Part shown: positions 58,213-64,000 of the stretch, one piece after another
How the letters are laid out: each line of letters starts with the position of its first letter
How positions within the stretch are numbered: the stretch's first letter is position 1
Notes under the pieces: model-generated
What the model saw: the letters and a program-made list of their open reading frames with translations, nothing else
Told to the model about the DNA's origin: nothing
Databases searched by the model: none
Program-made: the position numbers and the translations under genes
From: Vibrio sp. HA2012
GTDB taxonomy: Bacteria > Pseudomonadota > Gammaproteobacteria > Enterobacterales > Vibrionaceae
Assembly (NCBI RefSeq): GCF_002812955.1
Contig: NZ_PFXK01000009.1
Span: 1 to 64,000 of the forward strand
Direction: 5' to 3'
DNA length: 64,000 bases

Positions 58213-60060
58213 TTGTATTTCCCAACATTTAAACAAAAGTTACACGCTCATGGCTGGTTAATCTTAATCAACGCCATATTGGCGATGCTGATTTCTGTCC
58301 GTTATTTCCAGTTCTTGCCTGAGTTTCCCCGCGAGCCGATGGCTCAGATTTTTATGGTGGCGGGAATTTGGGGGCAAATGACCCTGTTTGCTGCTCTGAT
58401 TGGCCTTATTTCGATTCCTTTTTTGCTGCTACCAGCGGTTTCCCGGCGCAGTACTCAGGCGCTGTTTGCTTCTGTCGGTATCATAGTTCTGTTTATTGAT
58501 ACGATTGTATTTGCCCAGTACCGCTTTCACATCAATTTCGTGGTGGTGAATATGATTCTGGCCGGGCAGATTGTCAGTTTTCCTCTGATTACCTGGCTGA
58601 TGGTGATAGGTGGAGTTGTTTTGCTGTTTGTGGCTCAGTGGTTGACAGTTCGCTGGCTGGAAAACATACCGCCAGTTATGAAGCTTAAATTAGGTAAGAA
58701 GTTTGCATGGCTTACATTTATTGCTTTGTTAGCAACCCATGGTATTCATATCTGGGCGGCGGCGAACGATTATCAGCCTGTCACGGTAATGAAACGCTAT
58801 TTGCCGCTGTTTGAGCCGGCAACATCGACGAAATTGATGCGTCAATATGGCTGGGTGGATGAAGCCGCTATTCAGCGTCGGAAAGCAATGCAAGTAGATC
58901 AGAAAAGTGATTTGAATTATCCCCTAAAACCGTTGGAAACTGTTACGGTTAAAAAGCCATTGAATATTATGTTAATTGCTATTGATTCATGGCGTTTTGA
59001 TACATTCGGTCCGGATATGTCACCGAATATCTGGAACATGGTACATAAAAAAGACAGTGTCATTTTTAATAATCATCTTTCCACTGGGAACTCGACCCGT
59101 ACCGGTATTTTTGGTCTGTTTTATGGGGTTCCGGGGACTTACTGGCACGCATTTCTGGCTAACCGCAAAGCTCCGGTAATGATGGAGCGTCTGCAGGAAC
59201 TGAATTATGAACTGGGTATATTTACGGCTGCTCAGCTTCGAGCCCCTGAGTTTAACCAGACTGTGTTTGTGAACGTACCGGATTTGCGTATGGGGTCTGA
59301 GGGGCGACGTCCCGCAGAACTGGATCAGGATCTGACCGAAGACTGGCTGCAGTGGTACGATAGCAGAGATACCTCTAAGCCAACGTTTTCATTTTTATTC
59401 TTTGACTCACCACATGGCTATGATTTTCCTGATGATTACTCACACCGGTTCGAGCCTATGCTGGACACACTGAATTATCTGGAGCTGAACAATGATACGG
59501 ATACGACAGCCTTTTTTAACCGCTATAAAACCAGTGTTCATTATGTTGATAGCTTAGTAAAACAGGTGTTTAATAAGCTGGAACAGAACGGAGATCTGGA
59601 TAATACGCTGGTTATTGTTACTGGTGATCATGCTCAGGAACTGAATGATAATAAACTGAATTTCTGGGGACATAACGGTAACTTTACCAATGCCCAGATT
59701 CAGGTACCGTTTATGATGTTTGGTCCAGGCGTGAATTCTCATGATGTCACCTGGCCACGGGATATGATCTCCAGTCATGAAGACGTGGCTCCTACTATTG
59801 TGAAAAATTATCTGGGTGTGGCAAATGATGTGAAGGACTATTCTACTGGCGAAGATCTGCTGGGTGAACCGGTCAAGCGTGACTGGGTACTTTCATCCAG
59901 CTATGGTAGTTATGCTGTTGTTACGGAGAATACTATTCTGGAAGTGATGAATAGTGGTGATTACGCTTATATGGATAAAACCAATCACAAGTTGGATACA
60001 GAGTTAGATTACTCTCAACTAACCGAAGCATTGAAGCAGATTAGCCGGTTTAATCGATAA
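58213..60060 (+). CDS. YejM/PbgA(LapC)-like inner-membrane sulfatase-fold protein
   Basis: This 615-residue protein has an N-terminal DUF3413 membrane domain with about five helices (residues 1-190) and a periplasmic alkaline-phosphatase-like domain (about 250-590). The domain keeps MLIAIDSWRFDTFGPD, the STGNSTRTGIFGLFYG loop with the nucleophile-position Thr, and VIVTGDHAQELNDN. E. coli YejM/PbgA controls LPS synthesis by binding LapB and lipid A. This copy lies in the LPS gene set, not beside yejL, so it may be a paralog or the sole copy. The start is TTG with GGAG 6 nt before it. Confidence 0.88.
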   Translation: MYFPTFKQKLHAHGWLILINAILAMLISVRYFQFLPEFPREPMAQIFMVAGIWGQMTLFAALIGLISIPFLLLPAVSRRSTQALFASVGIIVLFIDTIVFAQYRFHINFVVVNMILAGQIVSFPLITWLMVIGGVVLLFVAQWLTVRWLENIPPVMKLKLGKKFAWLTFIALLATHGIHIWAAANDYQPVTVMKRYLPLFEPATSTKLMRQYGWVDEAAIQRRKAMQVDQKSDLNYPLKPLETVTVKKPLNIMLIAIDSWRFDTFGPDMSPNIWNMVHKKDSVIFNNHLSTGNSTRTGIFGLFYGVPGTYWHAFLANRKAPVMMERLQELNYELGIFTAAQLRAPEFNQTVFVNVPDLRMGSEGRRPAELDQDLTEDWLQWYDSRDTSKPTFSFLFFDSPHGYDFPDDYSHRFEPMLDTLNYLELNNDTDTTAFFNRYKTSVHYVDSLVKQVFNKLEQNGDLDNTLVIVTGDHAQELNDNKLNFWGHNGNFTNAQIQVPFMMFGPGVNSHDVTWPRDMISSHEDVAPTIVKNYLGVANDVKDYSTGEDLLGEPVKRDWVLSSSYGSYAVVTENTILEVMNSGDYAYMDKTNHKLDTELDYSQLTEALKQISRFNR

Positions 60061-60098
60061 GGATTTTTTTGAATCTTGTACCTTGATGTCACTTGAGT

Positions 60099-60133
60099 AT
60101 AACAAAAGCGGATAGAATATCCGCTTTTGTTAT
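60099..60133. terminator. Bidirectional terminator between yejM-like gene and capsule-type transferase
   Basis: ATAACAAAAGCGGATA / TATCCGCTTTTGTTAT form a long perfect stem with a GAA loop. It has A/T runs on both sides and includes the stop codon of the minus-strand gene at 60130. Confidence 0.88.
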
Positions 60134-61143
60134 TGCTGGTTTAGAATACTCTTCAGATATTTTACTCTTTCCTGATAGATATCCCCGTCCTGATAGTCTT
60201 TTTTGTATGTTTGTTTTGATACATAGGACTGTCTAAAGGTATCAAAGTCGTCGTTATTAATAGAATGATTGTTAGTTTTGTTTTGTAAACAATCCCACAC
60301 TGTTCTTGATTCTGGTTGGTTTAAGGATGAATTAAAAAAATATCCAACAGAAAAATAGGGCATAAAATATTTTTTTTCAGCAATATTGACTATATCAGAA
60401 AAAAAACGCTCTCTTTCATTATCCCTATGACCTATTCTTTTTATTCTGTTTGATATATACAACGTTATATTTCTATCCTTGAATAGATGGTTTAAGAAAA
60501 GGCTAAGAGTATGCTTTGTAATCGGAGAACCTTTTGGGGATGCAATAAACCATGCTTCGATTGGTCTGGTGTGGTTATTTCGGTGTCTGAAAGTAAAGAA
60601 ATTCGTTTGTTTCGTTGCTTCTGGCAACCATTTATTTAATGGAGTTAGGCAAAATGTTGTCGTGTCGGCCCATATACCGCCAAATTTACTAAGCAGGTAT
60701 AGCCTAAGAATATCCGCTTTCATGGCAAAACCAAGATTAACACTGGCAAGCTGGAATACGGAGTTAAAGTTAAATCCCAATACTTCATTCAGATTGTTGT
60801 CATTAAGGAAGCAAATTTGATAATCCGGGTTCATCATTTTCCATGAAAGCAAGCTGTGTTTCACCACATCAGGGGCTGTTTCAAGAGAAGAATTCCAATA
60901 TAACCAGATTGTTTTAGGTATTTCCGGTGAAATATCTTCTATATAAGTTGCAGATTTTATTTTTTGCAGGGCTTCTTCTGCCTCTGCAATTATTTCTTCA
61001 ATATTGCAGTGCTCTTTTTTAGTCTGTGTTTTGAAGTTGATGTTATGCAGATAATTATAACGCCGATTAATAAATGGGATGTATTTACGAAGAAAGAAAA
61101 AATTCCGGTCAAAATTCTTTGAAAGAATAAATGAATCAAGCAT
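60130..61143 (-). CDS. Capsular-polysaccharide-type glycosyltransferase (Caps_synth / GT32-like)
   Basis: This 337-residue protein reads IPKTIWLYWNSSLETAPDVV and FAMKADILRLYLLSKFGGIWADTTTF, the DXD-like pattern (WADTT) of Caps_synth/GT32 transferases that act on capsule or O-chain sugars. The C-terminal third is variable, with many Asn and Lys. It is clearly more AT-rich than its neighbours, suggesting later acquisition. It overlaps the waaA gene by 8 bp, so it is translated downstream of waaA in the same transcript. Confidence 0.82.
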   Translation of the reverse strand: MLDSFILSKNFDRNFFFLRKYIPFINRRYNYLHNINFKTQTKKEHCNIEEIIAEAEEALQKIKSATYIEDISPEIPKTIWLYWNSSLETAPDVVKHSLLSWKMMNPDYQICFLNDNNLNEVLGFNFNSVFQLASVNLGFAMKADILRLYLLSKFGGIWADTTTFCLTPLNKWLPEATKQTNFFTFRHRNNHTRPIEAWFIASPKGSPITKHTLSLFLNHLFKDRNITLYISNRIKRIGHRDNERERFFSDIVNIAEKKYFMPYFSVGYFFNSSLNQPESRTVWDCLQNKTNNHSINNDDFDTFRQSYVSKQTYKKDYQDGDIYQERVKYLKSILNQQ

Positions 61144-62416
61144 GTTCTACCTCTTTTTCTGTGATGTATCGAATGGTGTTGTTTATTGCGCCACGATTAT
61201 TCTCTACATAGTGCTCGGCATTTTCCCCTAGTTCGGTTCGTTGTTGCTTATTTGAAAACAGCTGTTTCAGTGTTTCTGCCAACTGAAATTGGTCGGCTAC
61301 AATTATACAGGCATTATTGGCTTGCAACTCGTTTACAATCTGATGGAAATTAAAGTAGCTGCAACCTGTTATGGTTGCTTTTCCTAGTGCGGCAGGTTCT
61401 AACACATTATGTCCGCCAACTTTTTCTCCTATGAGGCTACCCCCCATAAAACAGATATCTGCAGCTCCAATCAGCAGCAACATCTCTCCCATGGTATCTC
61501 CAACATAAACCTGAATTTCAGAGGTGACGGGGTGATGACTGGTTCTGGAAACCGTCACCAAATTATTTTTTCTGGCCAGTTCCGTTACCGGAATAAAACG
61601 TTCAGGATGACGGGGAACCACAATCAGAAGAGCATCGGGAAAGTGTTTCAGTAATGTATTATGGGCAGCAAAGATCTGTTCATCTTCACCCGCATGCGTA
61701 CTGGCTGCAATCCAGACCGGGCGGTCGAGACCTATATCCTGACGTAACCTGAGAGCGTCTTTTTTTATTTTTGGGGAGATGGTGATATCAAATTTGACTG
61801 AACCCGTGACAGCAACTTTTTTATCCGGCAGACCCAGCCGTTTAAAACGTTCTGCATCGGAAACATGCTGACATAGTACCAGATCCAGATGCCTGCTCAG
61901 AAGGTTAAAAACAGGCTGTATTTTCTTATAGTTAAGGCATGATTTTTCGGAGAGACGGGCGTTGATCACCCTGATAGGGATTCCTGAAGCTGATACAATA
62001 TGCAGTGTATTTGGCCATAGCTCCGTTTCCATGATAAGAAATGCCCGGGGATGGATTTTTCTTAAAAATCGTTTTATAGCAAAAGGAAAATCCAAAGGCA
62101 TATAGCGATGTTCGACTAAATTTCCCAGTCGGGCTATTTGTTCTGCTCCGGTACTGGTGGTCGTGGTAACCAGAATAGGTAATTCAGGAAACTGTTCCTT
62201 CAATGCCTTGATAATCGGAATAGCTGCAATTGATTCTCCGACAGAAACGGCATGGATCCATAAGGGGCGTTCCTGTGCATTCAGTTCTGGTGTGTGCCCA
62301 AAGTGTTCTTTCCAGCGAGAACCGAAAGAGGGTTTGCCTTCTTTTTTTCGGTACAGGCCAAATAGCAGAAAGGGCGCCAGAAGTATTAATAGGATTGTGT
62401 ACAGAAGACGGATCAT
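61136..62416 (-). CDS. waaA: 3-deoxy-D-manno-octulosonic acid transferase WaaA (KdtA)
   Basis: This 426-residue GT30 enzyme transfers Kdo from CMP-Kdo to lipid IVA. It has an N-terminal membrane helix (LLYTILLILLAPFLLFGLY), the acceptor-side SFGSRWKEHFG, WIHAVSVGESIAAIPII, METELWPN and the donor-side GGSLIGEKVGGHNVLEPAALGK. Vibrio WaaA usually adds one Kdo, in keeping with the KdkA gene nearby. It overlaps the GT4 gene upstream by 4 nt. Confidence 0.97.
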   Translation of the reverse strand: MIRLLYTILLILLAPFLLFGLYRKKEGKPSFGSRWKEHFGHTPELNAQERPLWIHAVSVGESIAAIPIIKALKEQFPELPILVTTTTSTGAEQIARLGNLVEHRYMPLDFPFAIKRFLRKIHPRAFLIMETELWPNTLHIVSASGIPIRVINARLSEKSCLNYKKIQPVFNLLSRHLDLVLCQHVSDAERFKRLGLPDKKVAVTGSVKFDITISPKIKKDALRLRQDIGLDRPVWIAASTHAGEDEQIFAAHNTLLKHFPDALLIVVPRHPERFIPVTELARKNNLVTVSRTSHHPVTSEIQVYVGDTMGEMLLLIGAADICFMGGSLIGEKVGGHNVLEPAALGKATITGCSYFNFHQIVNELQANNACIIVADQFQLAETLKQLFSNKQQRTELGENAEHYVENNRGAINNTIRYITEKEVEHA

Positions 62417-63591
62417 TGCTCAGTCCTGACAAAATGCTCCAGATATTGACTGACTATGGTCTGAGTATCAAATCTGAGCAGAGTTGAGTCGACATAGCGA
62501 TTAAATGCATCATCCCAGGGCTGCTGTAATGCCTTGTAGATCACTTCAGCCAGAGCAACTGGCGTTTCCTGAGCGAGGAAAGGTTCCAGATCCCCTTGCA
62601 TGATTTGTCTGACTCCCCCTCTGCTGTCTGTTGACACGACTTTGGTTTTACAGGCTAAGGCTTCGATAAGTACCATTCCCAGCCCTTCAAATTTAGAACT
62701 CAACACAAAAAGATCGGCCTGCTTGTACCATGGGAAAGGGTTATTCTGCTGACCTTTAAAGAATACCTTATCAGCTAGTCCTGCCTCTGCTACCTTGGTT
62801 TCCAGGTTTTGGCGTTCCTTTCCATCACCGACAATCAGCAAATCATGCTCTATAGAATATTGGCTGATAGCATAGGCATAGGCATCAATCAGCAGTGAAA
62901 AATTTTTCTGTGGTACTAAACGTCCGAGTCCAAGAATATAAGGTTTATGGTGAAGATTGTCTGGAATAGAGTCAGCATCTACGCGAATTTTATGGAAGTC
63001 ATTCGGGTTGCTGATGGTCAGCATTGTTTTTGGTGTTAACTGATGGGTTGTCACCATATCCTTAAAACTTTCCAGAGCACCATCAGAAACGCAGACAACA
63101 TTTCTGTCGTTAAATAAACGGGAGAAGATCCATCTGGACAGCCCTTTATACATGGATTTATTTTGTATATTTTCACAAACATATACGAACCTTGGATCCT
63201 GAATTGGCCAGATATGCTCGAATGTACCCTGACCCCGAAAAATGATCAGATCAAACGTTCCATTCTGCTGTTCCAGCTTTTCCAGTCTGGATTTAAATAT
63301 TCTGGCCTCGGCGTAGGCAAACCAGAGTGGAAATGTTTTTTTAAAAAGAATATTTAGCAGTTTACTGATGATAAACCAGAGCATACCGATACCCGTCTGT
63401 AGTACACCTCTTTTTAGGTTAAACAGGTGTACAGGAAGTTTTGTATTACGGGGTTCAATGGCTTTTTTTCTGTTTTTCAGGTAAATAAGCTCGGTAGAGT
63501 GGCCGGCTTCAAAGAAGGCATCAGACAGGTTAACGGCGACACGTTCCATTCCGCCCATTTTCAGGCAATTAACAACAACGGCAACTCTCAC
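62413..63591 (-). CDS. Glycosyltransferase family 4
   Basis: This 392-residue GT-B enzyme begins MRVAVVVNCLKMGGMERVAVNLSD (GG-x-ERV acceptor loop) and has ILGLGRLVPQKNFSLLIDAY and the donor-site FVLSSKFEGLGMVLIEALAC with E-x7-E. It probably adds a sugar to the LPS core or O-chain; a specific sugar is not evident. It is just 4 bp after the O-antigen ligase gene and overlaps waaA by 4 nt. Confidence 0.87.
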   Translation of the reverse strand: MRVAVVVNCLKMGGMERVAVNLSDAFFEAGHSTELIYLKNRKKAIEPRNTKLPVHLFNLKRGVLQTGIGMLWFIISKLLNILFKKTFPLWFAYAEARIFKSRLEKLEQQNGTFDLIIFRGQGTFEHIWPIQDPRFVYVCENIQNKSMYKGLSRWIFSRLFNDRNVVCVSDGALESFKDMVTTHQLTPKTMLTISNPNDFHKIRVDADSIPDNLHHKPYILGLGRLVPQKNFSLLIDAYAYAISQYSIEHDLLIVGDGKERQNLETKVAEAGLADKVFFKGQQNNPFPWYKQADLFVLSSKFEGLGMVLIEALACKTKVVSTDSRGGVRQIMQGDLEPFLAQETPVALAEVIYKALQQPWDDAFNRYVDSTLLRFDTQTIVSQYLEHFVRTEQ

Positions 63592-63595
63592 AATA

Positions 63596-64000
63596 TCATT
63601 CCTTTTTCTTGGATTGCAGGGAGTGGGTCAGATAGAAAGTATAACAGCACCCCAAAATGATGTTATGGGTAAAGACACCATAAGCTCTGGCATTAAATGT
63701 TTCAAAGCAATTGATGATAAACCAGAAACAGCAAAATACGGTCGCAAGTAAAAGGAAAGGACGTGACTCGGGGAGCTGCTGTTTAATCTGAATTAATGAC
63801 TTAATAAGCCATCCGTACATCGCATAGATAGAAAGCAGACCAAGAAGGCCATAGGCAACCAGTGTTTCAATGTGGTAGTTATGCAGATGACGAAATCCTT
63901 TTGTATTGGGGGAGGACTGAAATTTCTCAGATCGAAGCAAAACCTGAGAGATAGCTTCAGGGCTGGCCCCTACGATTGGATTTTCTTTGATCCATCCTGA
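63596..64000 (-). CDS. O-antigen ligase (WaaL-type), C-terminal part, runs off the window
   Basis: The minus-strand frame is open from the window edge through SGWIKENPIVGASPEAISQ and LHNYHIETLVAYGLLGLL to a stop at 63596 (134 codons visible). The sequence matches the Wzy_C/O-antigen ligase family, in which the periplasmic loop His of HNxHxE is needed for ligation of the O-chain to lipid A-core. Hydrophobic helices near the C-terminus (LLGLLSIYAMYGWLI, LLLATVFCCFWFII) fit. The N-terminal part lies beyond the window. It could also be a Wzy-like polymerase, but the waa context favours WaaL. Confidence 0.8.
   Translation of the reverse strand, partial: SGWIKENPIVGASPEAISQVLLRSEKFQSSPNTKGFRHLHNYHIETLVAYGLLGLLSIYAMYGWLIKSLIQIKQQLPESRPFLLLATVFCCFWFIINCFETFNARAYGVFTHNIILGCCYTFYLTHSLQSKKKE

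Overview
The window is a stretch of the larger chromosome of a gamma-proteobacterium, almost certainly a member of Vibrionaceae (Vibrio or a close relative). Three things point that way: the gene order hemB-(ryhB)-polA-spf-engB-yihI-hemN, the Vibrio-type protein sequences, and the order rph-pyrE-lpxL-slmA-dut-coaBC-radC-rpmB-rpmG-mutM-coaD-waaA. Nearly all of it is core chromosome with moderate GC. No rRNA gene, tRNA gene, CRISPR array or intact prophage was seen.

Layout. Positions 1-4645 hold a truncated glucose-type PTS permease gene (ptsG-like) on the minus strand, divergent from a response regulator / histidine kinase / periplasmic sugar-binding protein cluster that resembles the Pseudomonas glucose genes gltR-gtrS-gtsA but has no ABC permease. 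Positions 4629-12574 hold an EamA transporter, rmuC, the ubiquinone genes ubiE-ubiJ-ubiB, tatABC and a convergent tatD-family gene. Positions 12703-17416 hold hemB, the Fur-controlled small RNA RyhB (recognised from its conserved core), polA and the Spot 42 RNA. Positions 17895-24939 hold engB, a methyltransferase, yihI, a DUF2489 gene, hemN, nfuA, comF/gntX, bioH and an unknown gene. Positions 25038-31909 hold tex, a GGDEF/EAL protein, greB and ompR-envZ. Positions 31923-37884 (minus strand) hold recG, trmH, spoT, rpoZ and gmk.

Positions 37885-41103 are a small accessory segment between gmk and yicC: an AT-rich YrbL-like gene, an IS3-type transposase remnant, a secreted C69 dipeptidase and a probable integrase remnant. 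Positions 41104-48705 return to core genes: yicC, rph, pyrE with an attenuator, a lipid A acyltransferase gene, slmA, dut, coaBC (ending in a heptanucleotide repeat), radC, rpmB and rpmG.

Positions 48899-64000 are an LPS and cell-envelope region built around mutM, coaD and waaA. It holds several glycosyltransferases (GT2, GT4, GT9, capsule-type), a Kdo kinase, diacylglycerol kinase, two membrane-bound alkaline-phosphatase-superfamily proteins (LtaS-like and YejM/PbgA-like), a hexapeptide acetyltransferase, and at the right edge the C-terminal part of an O-antigen ligase. Together these would finish lipid A-Kdo, build the outer core and ligate O-antigen.

The points most worth a second look are the sugar-binding-protein/two-component module beside ptsG, the long RyhB locus with two Fur-box-like sites, the decayed island at gmk-yicC, the 7-bp repeat that forms the end of coaBC, and the envelope genes inserted around mutM/coaD. 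All identifications come from reading the sequence and recalling protein families; no database search was run.
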